Source: Croceicoccus bisphenolivorans
GTDB lineage: Bacteria; Pseudomonadota; Alphaproteobacteria; Sphingomonadales; Sphingomonadaceae
Length of the DNA stretch: 64,000 bases
Direction: 5' to 3'
Assembly (NCBI RefSeq): GCF_001634625.1
Contig: NZ_LRSE01000010.1
Location: 1-64,000, forward strand
Shown here: piece after piece, positions 30,723 through 39,491 of the stretch
How positions within the stretch are numbered: the first letter of the stretch is position 1
Layout of the letters: each line of letters starts with the position of its first letter
Translations under genes and position numbers: made by a program
The notes under the pieces: model-generated
The model's database searches: none
Told to the model about the DNA's origin: nothing
What the model saw: only the letters and a program-made list of their open reading frames with translations

Positions 30723-31445
30723 TCAATACATGTGCTGGCCGCCGTTGATGCTCAGCGTCGAACCGGTCACGAAAGTCGCTTCCTCGGATGCGAAGAACGC
30801 GACGCCGCGGGCGATTTCGTCGGCATGGCCAAGGCGGCCGACCGGGATCTTCTGGATGATCTTTTCCAGAACCGGTTCGGGCACGGCGGCAACCATGTCG
30901 GTGTCGATATAGCCCGGCGCAATCGCGTTGACCGTCACGCCGTACTTGGCGCCTTCCTGTGCCAGCGCCTTGGTAAACCCGTGGATGCCCGATTTTGCTG
31001 CGGCATAGTTGACCTGGCCGTACTGCCCCGCCTGTCCGTTTACGGAACCGATGTTGACGATCCGGCCCCAGCCGCGTTCCCGCATGCCGGGAAATGTTGC
31101 CTTCGCCATGTTGAAGCAGCCGCCGAGGTTGATGCGCATCACCTCGTTCCAGTCTTCCCACGTCATCTTGTGCAGCACGCCGTCGCGCGTGATGCCGGCA
31201 TTGTTGACGACAACGTCGATCGGGCCGAGATCTTCGGCGATCCTGGCGCAGCCGGCGATAACCGCATCGTGATCGCCCACGTCGAACTTGTAGGCCGGGA
31301 TGCCGGTACGGTCGGTGAATTCCTTGGCCCTGGCGTCGTTGCCGGCGTAGTTCGCGGCGACAGTCATGCCCATTTGCTGGAGAGCGAGGCTGATACCTTC
31401 GCCGATGCCGCGGCTTCCTCCAGTAACGACTGCAACTCTACTCAT
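30723..31445 (-). CDS. phaB: Acetoacetyl-CoA reductase (240 aa)
   Basis: NADPH-dependent reduction of acetoacetyl-CoA to 3-hydroxybutyryl-CoA, the monomer-forming step of PHB synthesis. Short-chain dehydrogenase motifs are all present: GGSRGIG near the N-terminus, NNAG at residue 86, the catalytic serine in NIGSVNG and the Tyr-Lys pair in YAAAK. The segment NAGITRDGVLHKMTWEDWNEVMRINL and the QAGQYGQVNYAAAKSG stretch are characteristic of PhaB rather than FabG. No phaA or phaC is adjacent here. Its upstream region shares an 11-base motif with the phaZ promoter. Confidence 0.95.
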   Translation of the reverse strand: MSRVAVVTGGSRGIGEGISLALQQMGMTVAANYAGNDARAKEFTDRTGIPAYKFDVGDHDAVIAGCARIAEDLGPIDVVVNNAGITRDGVLHKMTWEDWNEVMRINLGGCFNMAKATFPGMRERGWGRIVNIGSVNGQAGQYGQVNYAAAKSGIHGFTKALAQEGAKYGVTVNAIAPGYIDTDMVAAVPEPVLEKIIQKIPVGRLGHADEIARGVAFFASEEATFVTGSTLSINGGQHMY

Positions 31446-31550
31446 CGGTATAATTCCCTTCAGTTGCTCTCCTCGACCCTCAGCCTATTGACCGCGGGCC
31501 ATGTCCACAAGCGGACTTTCGTAGGGTTCGCTTGCCGCAGCAATTTCTAT

Positions 31551-31561
31551 GTTGCAATGCA
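31551..31561 (-). promoter_or_regulatory. TGCATTGCAAC motif upstream of phaB, putative PhaR site
   Basis: Read on the minus strand this is TGCATTGCAAC, identical to the 11-mer before phaZ and in the same orientation to the gene, 106 bases before the phaB start. Confidence 0.55.
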
Positions 31562-31578
31562 GCATAACGCAAGCATCC

Positions 31579-31596
31579 TTTTCGCACCTGCGAAAT
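31579..31596. promoter_or_regulatory. Perfect TTCGCA-CC-TGCGAA palindrome upstream of phaB
   Basis: TTCGCA (31581-31586) and TGCGAA (31589-31594) are exact complements around CC, 135 bases before phaB. The imperfect counterpart upstream of phaZ suggests binding of a common regulator. Confidence 0.45.
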
Positions 31597-31682
31597 AGGC
31601 AATTGGTCTAGGTAGCCCCCCAGCGTGTCCGCCCGGCGCGACCTAAAGCATCGATATGTGAAAGCAGCGCGACAGGGCGCGA

Positions 31683-32492
31683 TCAGAAGCGGAAACGCGT
31701 TCCCACGTATACGGACTGGCTATCCTGCTGTCCGTCGGTCAGCGTCGTCAGCCGGTCACGTTCCGAAGAGTAGCGGATACCCGCCGTCACCTTCAGATTG
31801 TCCGCAACGCGATAGGCGCCGCCGACATCGACCGACATTTCGCCCGCGCCACCAAAAGTGCGCGGAGCGCTGCCGGGCAGGGCCGAATCGGCATCAAGCT
31901 CGACAGTGGGGCTGAACTTGCTCTTGCCCGAAGCCGCCTTGGCGGGGGTGAAGCTGCGCAGGTCGGGTGCGCTGATGTCGGCGATTTCGCCGGGCATCGT
32001 CAGGGTGCGCGTGCCGGCTTCGGCCGCAGTGGCCGAACCTTGCGCGAAGCTTTGGTAGCCGCGCGCGACACCGAGATTGAATGCAACCGGATCCAGCCCC
32101 GCGATGCCGCGACCGGCTTCGGCCGCAGGCTTGCGGCTCGAGATCGCGCGGGCCGTTTCGGCATCGACGCGAACGGCCACGGTGACAGAACGCGAACCGC
32201 GCTGTGCCGCACCGGCGGGCGTGAAGCGGAACAGGCTGCCGCTGATGTCGCCGCGCGCATCGCTGGCGCGGCGCAGGCTGGCCATCAGTTTCGGATCGAC
32301 CGACGCGGGCGTGAATGCGCCAAGGCCGCCATCGCCCGATACGTTCAGTTCATCGAGAGTGAACGAGCCGGAGGAAACCGCGGCTACCGCCGACGACAGG
32401 CCGATCACGCAAGCAGTGCCGGCGAGCAGGCCAGTGCCTGCACGCAGCGCGCGCCGCCATTTCGTGTCGAACCCCGAAGCCATCTCGGCCAC
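31683..32492 (-). CDS. Unknown exported protein with outer-membrane-like C-terminus (269 aa)
   Basis: A long N-terminal region with one hydrophobic stretch (GTGLLAGTACVIGLSSAVAAV, about residues 20-40) suggests export. The mature part is Ala/Ser/Gly-rich and ends with amphipathic strands (VDVGGAYRVADNLKVTAGIRYS) and a terminal phenylalanine (VYVGTRFRF), the usual signal for insertion of an outer-membrane beta-barrel. Only the last third looks barrel-like, so it may form a small barrel or a partial domain. I do not recognise a family. It is alone on the minus strand, divergent from the DUF3576 gene. Confidence 0.7.
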   Translation of the reverse strand: MAEMASGFDTKWRRALRAGTGLLAGTACVIGLSSAVAAVSSGSFTLDELNVSGDGGLGAFTPASVDPKLMASLRRASDARGDISGSLFRFTPAGAAQRGSRSVTVAVRVDAETARAISSRKPAAEAGRGIAGLDPVAFNLGVARGYQSFAQGSATAAEAGTRTLTMPGEIADISAPDLRSFTPAKAASGKSKFSPTVELDADSALPGSAPRTFGGAGEMSVDVGGAYRVADNLKVTAGIRYSSERDRLTTLTDGQQDSQSVYVGTRFRF

Positions 32493-32846
32493 TACCTCCT
32501 CGAACGATCGGTTACGTCTAGACCCGACGTTTGTTCCCGACCCGGCAATAACGCCGCATTAAGCACCTATAATCGCTCCACCAACCCGGTTTGCCAAGCA
32601 ATTCCTGCTGTCAAAAGCGATTCCGTTCCAACATGTTGCACGGAATCGACAGACTCGGTTTTCAGCCAGCTTCGGTTAAGCATCGCGGCGCCTAATGCTG
32701 TGCGGCGCGGCGCCCGTTTACCCGTGCTGCGGCGTTAAGCAAGTGACATAACATGTCCCGCGATACGGCACGGCGCTTGCCGCCCGCGCCTGTGCGGGAT
32801 AGAGCGCTCCCACACAGAAGTTTTCGGCCAAGGACAAAGAGACTCG
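32493..32846. other. 354-base divergent intergenic region with an inverted repeat
   Basis: No reading frame with coding character, tRNA or terminator with U-tract is visible. The one clear structure is CGATTCCGT (32618-32626) and ACGGAATCG (32640-32648), exact 9-base arms around a 13-base loop that itself contains the palindrome CAACATGTTG. The region should carry the promoters of both flanking genes. Confidence 0.5.
32618..32648. repeat. Nested inverted repeat, operator or hairpin candidate
   Basis: Exact 9-base arms flank a central 10-base palindrome CAACATGTTG offset by one base. It could act as a protein-binding dyad for either divergent gene or as an RNA hairpin. No U-tract is present. 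Confidence 0.5.
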
Positions 32847-33299
32847 ATGACCGGCATGACCAACCGAACCACATTCGTGAAAATGCTGCTGGCAACCGGT
32901 GCGCTGGCCGCGCTTTCCGCCTGCGGCGGCAGCCGGGACGAGGTCAAGGCCGACCTTGCCGCCAGCAAGGTGACGACGATCGGCGTGAACGCCTATCTCT
33001 GGCGCGCCAGCCTCGACACGTTGAGCTTCGCGCCGCTGGTGCAGGCCGATTCGAACGGCGGCGTGATCGTGACGGACTGGTACACGAACCCCGCCAATCC
33101 CGGCGAACGGATGAAGGTGAGCGTCGCCATCCTCGACCAGGACCTGCGCGCCGATGCGCTGCGCGTATCCGCCAGCCGCGAAGTTTCGCAGGGCGGCGTA
33201 TGGGTCGCATCGCCGGTGCAGGCCGCCACCATCCAGAAACTGGAAGGCATCATTCTCACCCGCGCGCGCGAACTGCGCCGCGACGCGCTGACCGGCTGA
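32847..33299 (+). CDS. DUF3576-family lipoprotein (150 aa)
   Basis: A lipoprotein signal peptide ends at the cysteine in ALSACGG (about residue 31). The mature domain matches DUF3576 of alphaproteobacteria: [40 protein letters not shown] and a C-terminal [13 protein letters not shown]. Function is unknown, but the gene is conserved immediately before leuS in this class, here 22 bases apart. Its partner lptE downstream in the same operon hints at an envelope role. ATG 32847 or Met 4 may be the start. Confidence 0.9.
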   Translation: MTGMTNRTTFVKMLLATGALAALSACGGSRDEVKADLAASKVTTIGVNAYLWRASLDTLSFAPLVQADSNGGVIVTDWYTNPANPGERMKVSVAILDQDLRADALRVSASREVSQGGVWVASPVQAATIQKLEGIILTRARELRRDALTG

Positions 33300-33321
33300 T
33301 CGGTTCTCGGGGCATTCGAAG

Positions 33322-35844
33322 ATGACTGAAGAGCGTTTCGATCCGTCGGCCGCCGACGGGCGCTGGCAGCGCGCGTGGGACGAGGCAGAAGTATTCCGCG
33401 CCGATTCGAACAGCGACAAGCCGAAGAGCTACGTGCTGGAGATGTTCCCCTATCCTTCGGGGCGCATCCACATCGGCCACGTGCGCAATTATACGATGGG
33501 CGACGTGCTGGCCCGCTTCAAGGCGATGACCGGCCACGAGGTTCTGCACCCGATGGGCTGGGATGCTTTCGGCATGCCGGCCGAAAACGCCGCCATGGAA
33601 AAGGGCGTGCACCCCGGCGGCTGGACGCGCGAGAACATCGCCAACATGAAGGCGCAGCTTCAGCGCCTCGGCTTCGCGCTCGACTGGAGCCGCGAGTTCG
33701 CGACCTGCGATGCCGAATACTACGGCCACGAACAGGCGCTCTTCCTGTCGTTCTATGAAAACGGCCTTGTCTATCGCCGCGAATCGGCGGTGAACTGGGA
33801 CCCAGTCGACATGACCGTGCTGGCCAACGAACAGGTCATCGACGGACGCGGCTGGCGTTCGGGCGCGCTGGTGGAAAAGCGCAAGCTTTCCCAGTGGTTC
33901 CTCAAGATCACGCAGTTCGCAGACGATTTGCTCGACGGTCTTGGCGCGCTCGACAAGTGGCCTGAAAAGGTCCGGTTGATGCAGGAAAACTGGATCGGCA
34001 AGTCGACAGGAATGCAGGCCCATTTCAAGGGCAGCAATTTCGACGAGACGATCGAGGTCTATACCACGCGTCCCGACACGATCTTCGGCGCTAGCTTCGT
34101 GGCCGTTGCCGCCGATCACCCGATCGCACAGGCGCTGGCCGATACCAACCACGAGGCTGCGGACTTCATCAAGCTCTGCAAGGCCGGCGGCACCACCGCG
34201 GCCGAGCTGGAAACGGCGGAGAAGCTGGGCTTCGATACGGGCCTGAAAGTCGCACACCCCTTTACGGGCGAGGATATTCCGGTCTGGATCGCGAACTTCG
34301 TGTTGATGGATTACGGCACCGGCGCGATCATGGCGGTGCCGGGCCACGACCAGCGCGACTTTGAGTTCGCCACCAAGTACGGCTTGCCCATCAAGCGCGT
34401 CGTCGCGGCCAGCAAGGCCGATGCGGACAAGCCTTTCGATGGCGAGGCCGAGGCGGGCGAAGGGATCGTCGTCAATTCCGACTTCCTGACGGGCCTTTCG
34501 GTCGAAGACGCGAAGACCGCGATCATCACCCGCGCTGCCGAAGACGGCTGGGGTGTTCCCAAGACGCAGTATCGCCTCCGCGACTGGGGCGTTTCGCGTC
34601 AGCGGTACTGGGGCACGCCGATCCCGATGATCCACTGCGAGGGATGCGGCGTCGTGCCGGTGCCTGCGGATCAGCTTCCGGTCACGCTGCCCGATGACGT
34701 GGACTTCAAGACGCCGGGTAACCCGCTCGACCGTCATCCCACGTGGAAGCATGTCGATTGCCCGAAGTGCGGTGCAAAGGCGCGGCGCGAAACCGACACG
34801 CTGGACACGTTCGCCGATTCCAGCTGGTACTTCCTGCGCTTCGCCAGCCAGCCGGGCGACAAGCCCTTCGACGCAGCCGAAGTCGCCAAGTGGCTGCCGG
34901 TAAACCAGTACATCGGCGGGATCGAACACGCGATCCTGCACTTGCTCTACGCCCGCTTCTGGACGCGTGCGCTTGCCCATTGCGGCATGATCGAGGTGAA
35001 GGAACCCTTCGCCCAGCTCTTCACGCAAGGCATGGTCACGCATGAGACTTACGAGCGTAAGGTCGATGGCCGTCCGGTGTATTTCAGCCCGAGCGAGGTC
35101 CTGCGCGACGGCAATGGCGCGACCTTGAAGGACGACGGCAAGCCGGTGGAAATCGGCCGCGTCATCAAGATGTCGAAGTCGAAGAAGAACGTCGTCGACC
35201 CCGACGAGATCGTGGCGCAGTACGGTGCGGACGCGGTGCGCTGGTTCATGCTTTCCGACAGCCCGCCCGAACGCGACCTGCCGTGGAGCGAGGCGGGCAT
35301 CGAGGGCTGTGGCCGTTTCGTGCAGCGCCTGTGGCGCCTGTTCGGCCAGTACGACCCGAATGCCGAAGGCGACGACAAGGCTCTTGCCCGCAAGATGCAC
35401 CAGACCATCGCCGCCTTTGCAGACGACATCGAGGCGCTCTCCTTCAACAAGGCGGTCGCCCGCATCTACGAGCTGACCAATGCCGCCGAAAAGGCCGCGC
35501 CATCGGCCAGCCGCAGCGAGACGATCCGCGCGCTGATGCTGCTCGTTGCGCCTATGATGCCGCACTTGTCGGAGGAGGCTTGGTCGCGCGCCGGCATGGA
35601 AGGGCTCATCGCCGAAGCTGCTTGGCCTGCCTATGAAGAGGCCATGCTGGTTGAGGACGAAGTGACCATCGCCGTTCAGGTGAAGGGCAAGCTTCGCGAT
35701 ACGCTGACGGTGGCCAAGGGAACCGGCAAGGACGAGCTGGAGGCGCTTGCGCTCGCCAGCGAGAAAGTCCAGCGTAACATCGATGGAGCGCCCGTCCGCA
35801 AGGTGATCGTGGTGCCCGACAGGCTGGTGAACATCGTCGTCTGA
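33322..35844 (+). CDS. leuS: Leucyl-tRNA synthetase (840 aa)
   Basis: Charges tRNA-Leu. The class I signature HIGH is in [12 protein letters not shown] near residue 51, and KMSKS is in [15 protein letters not shown] near residue 615. Between them lies the editing domain with [11 protein letters not shown] and the conserved [17 protein letters not shown]. The two cysteine pairs CEGCG and CPKCG suggest a zinc-binding insert. Length is normal for bacteria. The stop overlaps the start of lptE by one base (TGATG), so the two are translationally coupled. Confidence 0.98.
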   Translation: MTEERFDPSAADGRWQRAWDEAEVFRADSNSDKPKSYVLEMFPYPSGRIHIGHVRNYTMGDVLARFKAMTGHEVLHPMGWDAFGMPAENAAMEKGVHPGGWTRENIANMKAQLQRLGFALDWSREFATCDAEYYGHEQALFLSFYENGLVYRRESAVNWDPVDMTVLANEQVIDGRGWRSGALVEKRKLSQWFLKITQFADDLLDGLGALDKWPEKVRLMQENWIGKSTGMQAHFKGSNFDETIEVYTTRPDTIFGASFVAVAADHPIAQALADTNHEAADFIKLCKAGGTTAAELETAEKLGFDTGLKVAHPFTGEDIPVWIANFVLMDYGTGAIMAVPGHDQRDFEFATKYGLPIKRVVAASKADADKPFDGEAEAGEGIVVNSDFLTGLSVEDAKTAIITRAAEDGWGVPKTQYRLRDWGVSRQRYWGTPIPMIHCEGCGVVPVPADQLPVTLPDDVDFKTPGNPLDRHPTWKHVDCPKCGAKARRETDTLDTFADSSWYFLRFASQPGDKPFDAAEVAKWLPVNQYIGGIEHAILHLLYARFWTRALAHCGMIEVKEPFAQLFTQGMVTHETYERKVDGRPVYFSPSEVLRDGNGATLKDDGKPVEIGRVIKMSKSKKNVVDPDEIVAQYGADAVRWFMLSDSPPERDLPWSEAGIEGCGRFVQRLWRLFGQYDPNAEGDDKALARKMHQTIAAFADDIEALSFNKAVARIYELTNAAEKAAPSASRSETIRALMLLVAPMMPHLSEEAWSRAGMEGLIAEAAWPAYEEAMLVEDEVTIAVQVKGKLRDTLTVAKGTGKDELEALALASEKVQRNIDGAPVRKVIVVPDRLVNIVV

Positions 35845-36338
35845 TGCGCTTTCTCGTTCTTGCCCTTTCGCTTTCCGGCGCGCTGATGCTGTCCGCATGC
35901 GGACTGTCGCCCATGTACGCGGGCGGCGGCGACGGGCGGGTGGCGCAGGGGCTTGCCTCGGTCAGCGTCTCGCCGATTGCCGGACAGCAGGGCTGGCTGA
36001 TGCGCGATGCCCTGGTCGAGCGGCTTGGCGATGGCGGGGCGGGCACGCGTTACCGGCTCGACGTGCGGCTGGATGACCAGCTGGAGGGCCTTGGCCTGCT
36101 TGGCGACGATACCATCGGTCGCGAACGGCGCACGCTGCGCGCGCGCTACCGGCTCGTCGATCTGACCACGGGCGAGACCATGCTGGACGCCACCGCCGGT
36201 TCGGATGCGGGCATCGATGTCGTGTCGAGCGAATACGCGACGATCGCGGCAGAGCAGACGGCCCTTGAAAACCTGACCAGGGAAGTGGCGCAGATCATCG
36301 TCACCAACGTTGCGCTGCACTTGCGTTCTGCCGGCTAG
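35844..36338 (+). CDS. lptE: LPS-assembly lipoprotein LptE (164 aa)
   Basis: Outer-membrane lipoprotein that plugs the LptD barrel for LPS insertion. The signal peptide ends with the lipobox LSAC at residue 19, followed by GLSPMYAGG, the usual mature start in alphaproteobacterial LptE. A beta-rich domain follows (RYRLDVRLDDQLEGLGL) with C-terminal helices (ENLTREVAQIIVTNVALHL). It sits between leuS and holA, the conserved position for lptE. Confidence 0.92.
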   Translation: MRFLVLALSLSGALMLSACGLSPMYAGGGDGRVAQGLASVSVSPIAGQQGWLMRDALVERLGDGGAGTRYRLDVRLDDQLEGLGLLGDDTIGRERRTLRARYRLVDLTTGETMLDATAGSDAGIDVVSSEYATIAAEQTALENLTREVAQIIVTNVALHLRSAG

Positions 36339-36341
36339 CCG

Positions 36342-37394
36342 ATGAAGGCGACGCAGCGCAATTTTGCCAAACTCGCCAGCGGCGCGGCCCGCGATGCCCG
36401 CATCTTCTTCTTCTGCGGAAACGACGAGGCCGGCGCCCATGCGGCAGCGGGAAAGATCGTCGCCATGCTGCCCGAACCCGGCGAGAAGGTGGAGATCGAC
36501 GGTGGCGATCTGAAGCGCGATCCCGTGCGCCTGGCCGACGAGACCCGCTCCACCTCGCTCTTCGGCGACAGGCGCTATATTTTCGTTCGCGCCAATGGCG
36601 ATGAAGCGCACGATGCCCTGAAGATTCTGATCGACAGTTCGCCCGCCGAGATCGCGGCCGGCTGGCCTGTCCTCGTTGTCGCCAGCAACGCGACAGACAA
36701 GTCGCGCACGGCAAAATTGCTGGAAAAGCGCGACGATGCGCTTGTCGTCATGTTCTATCCTCCCGATCTCTCGTCGGTCACGACGGAAGTGCGCCGCATG
36801 GCGGACGCGGCGGGCTTGCGGATGGGTTCGGAACTGGCGCAGCGGATCGCCGCTTCGGTCGGTCTCGATGTGCGCATGGCCTCGTCCGAGGTGGAAAAGC
36901 TCGCGCTCTATCTCGATGCCGACGCTCAGGCGCCGCGAAGCGTGACGGCTGCCGATCTCGACGCCATCGCCGCAGAGACCGAAGATGACGGCATGATGCC
37001 GCTGGTCGATGCGGTCTTGTCCGGCGACGCGACGAAAGTGCCCGGCGAACTGGCGCGGTTCCACCAGTTGAACCTGAACCCCGTCGGTACGGTGCTGGCG
37101 ATGGAACGACGCGTGGCGCAACTGGCGCAGCTCGCAGCACGAATGGGGCCGAGCGGCGATGTGGCAGGCTTTGTCGCGGGCGAAGTGCAATCACGCCGCC
37201 TGTTCTTTCGCGATCAGCCTGCCGTGACGCAGCAGTTGCAAAGATGGAGCGGGCCGCGTCTGGCGCGGCTTGGCGAAAAGCTGGTCGAACTGCACCGCGC
37301 ACTCCTGGCCGATAGCCAGGCCGCGCCGCTCTTGTTCTCGGCAGGTTGCGCCGAGATCGCACGGGCCGCGCGGCCGCGTCGGCAAACACCCTAA
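36342..37394 (+). CDS. holA: DNA polymerase III subunit delta (350 aa)
   Basis: The delta subunit of the clamp loader, which opens the sliding clamp. The N-terminal region has the family pattern FFFCGNDEAGAHAAAGKIV, and the central FYPPDLSSVTTEVRRMADAAGLRMG and ASSEVEKLALYLDA stretches are typical of HolA. It begins 3 bases after the lptE stop and ends the DUF3576-leuS-lptE-holA operon. A 143-base gap follows before the EPS locus. Confidence 0.93.
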   Translation: MKATQRNFAKLASGAARDARIFFFCGNDEAGAHAAAGKIVAMLPEPGEKVEIDGGDLKRDPVRLADETRSTSLFGDRRYIFVRANGDEAHDALKILIDSSPAEIAAGWPVLVVASNATDKSRTAKLLEKRDDALVVMFYPPDLSSVTTEVRRMADAAGLRMGSELAQRIAASVGLDVRMASSEVEKLALYLDADAQAPRSVTAADLDAIAAETEDDGMMPLVDAVLSGDATKVPGELARFHQLNLNPVGTVLAMERRVAQLAQLAARMGPSGDVAGFVAGEVQSRRLFFRDQPAVTQQLQRWSGPRLARLGEKLVELHRALLADSQAAPLLFSAGCAEIARAARPRRQTP

Positions 37395-37537
37395 AGCACG
37401 GTCTTCGGGAACCGAGGTCCGGGCCGACCATTATGGCGGATCGGCAAGCATGGTTACAAAGCTTGGCTTCGCAACCACGGTAAAGTACGTAGTTGCCGGA
37501 TAATACCTAAAAAGACAGCACGGCGGTCCGCGTTTCT

Positions 37538-38995
37538 ATGAACATTCAGGCCAAGGTTCCGGCCAATCGTTCTGCCGCAGCCCCGTCTGCGACAAAGGCT
37601 CTGCCGTTGCAGGAAGGCGATGTCGGTGCCCCAAATCATGCCTTGTCGGGTTTCCAGACTGTCCGCTCTTTGGAAAAGCGCCGGTTGCAGTGTTACCTGA
37701 TGATGATGATCGGCGATCTGGTCGCTATCGCCATCGGGTTCGCCATCGGCAGCTTCGTTCGCAACGGGATACCCCACGCGCCAGAGGCGATGCGCCAAGC
37801 GCAATTGTTGGCCCCGATTTTTCTGACGGTCGCGCTGTATAACCGCTGCTATTCGGTATCCGCGCTCGCATCGTACATCCAATCGGCCGGGCGGGTGATC
37901 CAGGCTTTGCTCCTTGCAACGGGCATCGTTCTGTTGATCGCATTTTTCAGCAAGACTGGCGGACTCTACTCACGCATGACCTTCGCCGCCGGTATCATCG
38001 CGACCGCCGGAACCCTGATGGGCATGCGCTACCTGATGCGCGGTGTCGTCTCGTGGCGTTGTGGTGCTCAGGTGGAGAATGTTCTGATCGTCGAGGACGA
38101 GGGCCCCGAAATAGATTTGCCCACCGCCCACCGCGTCAGTGCCGCGCAACACGGACTATTGCCGGACATTGCGGACCCGCATGCGCTGGATCGCCTGAGC
38201 CGGTGGCTGAGTCCGATGGACCGCGTCATCGTGTCCTGCACGAATGCGCGGCGCCGGGCTTGGGCGATGGCGCTGAAGGGGCTTTCGGTCGAAGGCGAGA
38301 TTATCGACGACGACGTCAAGGCGCTGGGCGCTCTTGGCGCGCGCAGCGCGGGTGGCCATGGCCTGCTGCTGGTCTCGCACAGACCGCTCAGTCTTCGCGA
38401 TCGCGCGTTGAAGCGCGGGCTGGATCTTGCGATCAGCATCCCGGCGCTCATCGTGATTTCTCCGTTACTCATCGTCGTGGCAGTCGCAATTCGCATGGAA
38501 GATGGCGGTCCGGCCATGTTCGTCCAGAAACGGACGGGGCGGGGCAACCGGATATTCTCGATCTACAAGTTCCGATCGATGAAGGTGAGCCGCGAAGATA
38601 CCGGGGGCGTTACCTCGGCCAGCCGTGAAGACGAGCGTTTGACCCGGCTGGGCCGCTTCGTTCGTCGCACGTCCATCGACGAGCTGCCCCAGCTGTTCAA
38701 CGTGGTGAAAGGCGATATGAGCCTTGTCGGCCCACGGCCTCATGCCCTTGCCTCGCGCGCGGGGCAGACCCTGTTCTGGGATATCGACGACCGGTATTTG
38801 CAGCGCCACTCGCTGAGACCCGGTCTGACCGGGCTGGCGCAAGTGCGGGGCTATCGCGGGGCGACCGATTCGGAAAACGATCTGGTGATGCGGCTTCAGG
38901 CCGATCTGCATTATCTAGACGGATGGTCGATCTGGAAAGATATCGGGATACTTATGGCTACCCTGCGCGTTGTGATCCACGAAAAGGCGTTTTGA
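37538..38995 (+). CDS. Initiating sugar transferase for EPS (polyisoprenyl-phosphate hexose-1-phosphate transferase, 485 aa)
   Basis: Attaches the first sugar phosphate to undecaprenyl phosphate and so starts each repeat unit. The N-terminal half has four or five membrane segments and a degenerate nucleotide-binding-like domain (VENVLIVEDEGPE). The C-terminal half is the bacterial sugar transferase domain: RALKRGLDLAISIPALIVISPLL, then QKRTGRGNRIFSIYKFRSMK, RRTSIDELPQLFNVVKGDMSLVGPRPH and RPGLTGLAQVRGY. It resembles SpsB/GelB and ExoY-type enzymes. The sugar added cannot be read from sequence. It opens the EPS locus with its own promoter region. Confidence 0.92.
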   Translation: MNIQAKVPANRSAAAPSATKALPLQEGDVGAPNHALSGFQTVRSLEKRRLQCYLMMMIGDLVAIAIGFAIGSFVRNGIPHAPEAMRQAQLLAPIFLTVALYNRCYSVSALASYIQSAGRVIQALLLATGIVLLIAFFSKTGGLYSRMTFAAGIIATAGTLMGMRYLMRGVVSWRCGAQVENVLIVEDEGPEIDLPTAHRVSAAQHGLLPDIADPHALDRLSRWLSPMDRVIVSCTNARRRAWAMALKGLSVEGEIIDDDVKALGALGARSAGGHGLLLVSHRPLSLRDRALKRGLDLAISIPALIVISPLLIVVAVAIRMEDGGPAMFVQKRTGRGNRIFSIYKFRSMKVSREDTGGVTSASREDERLTRLGRFVRRTSIDELPQLFNVVKGDMSLVGPRPHALASRAGQTLFWDIDDRYLQRHSLRPGLTGLAQVRGYRGATDSENDLVMRLQADLHYLDGWSIWKDIGILMATLRVVIHEKAF

Positions 38996-39117
38996 AGCCG
39001 TATCGCTGCCGGTTTTTGGCTTACGGATTCCGTTTGCAGGTGCGGTAAATAGTGATTTACATATCAACCGTTCTTGGACACAATGCGTTCAAATAGATTT
39101 GCTGGAGTTTGAAACAT

Positions 39118-39393
39118 ATGCGCGCTCTCAAGATGATGACCAGCGTTGCCGCTGCCGCTAGCCTTGCCCTTTCGGGTGCCGCCTATGCCGCCAACACCCA
39201 GTCGGTAAACATGCTTCCGAAGTCGAGCTACGCGAAGCGCGCAGCTGCTCCGGCTGCCGCGTCGAGCGAAGTTGCTGCCAAGAAGGGCAGCGCAATCCTT
39301 CTGGGCATCATCGGTCTTGCCGCTTTCATTGGCGGTGTCGTGATCCTGGCCGACGGTGATGACGAAGCTGATACGGGCATGACCCCCGGCTGA
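39118..39393 (+). CDS. Small exported Ala-rich protein with C-terminal membrane segment (91 aa)
   Basis: A cleavable signal peptide ends near GAAYAANT. A 30-residue Ser/Ala/Lys linker is followed by a hydrophobic Gly-rich segment (SAILLGIIGLAAFIGGVVIL) and an acidic tail (ADGDDEADTGMTPG). GGAG sits 11 bases before the ATG at 39118. It has its own downstream terminator, so it is a single-gene unit inside the EPS locus. I do not recognise a family; short proteins of this layout occur near EPS genes in sphingomonads. Confidence 0.7.
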   Translation: MRALKMMTSVAAAASLALSGAAYAANTQSVNMLPKSSYAKRAAAPAAASSEVAAKKGSAILLGIIGLAAFIGGVVILADGDDEADTGMTPG

Positions 39394-39420
39394 TCATTCG
39401 ATCACTGCTGAATTTGTGAA

Positions 39421-39447
39421 AAGCCTCGACGAAAGCCGGGGCTTTTT
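39421..39447 (+). terminator. Intrinsic terminator after the small exported protein
   Basis: AAGCCTCG (39421-39428) pairs with CGGGGCTT (39437-39444, one G-U pair) around an 8-base loop, with further A-T pairs and T-runs. It is 25 bases after the stop at 39393. Confidence 0.85.
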
Positions 39448-39491
39448 GCTTTTCTGCGAACGGTTGAATTGAAACATTCGGGATTGATTGC

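Noticed and set aside
33256-35898. An 880-codon minus-strand frame opposite leuS
   Set aside because: Shadow of leuS; the composition is rich in Arg, His and Val, as expected from antisense reading, with no motif.
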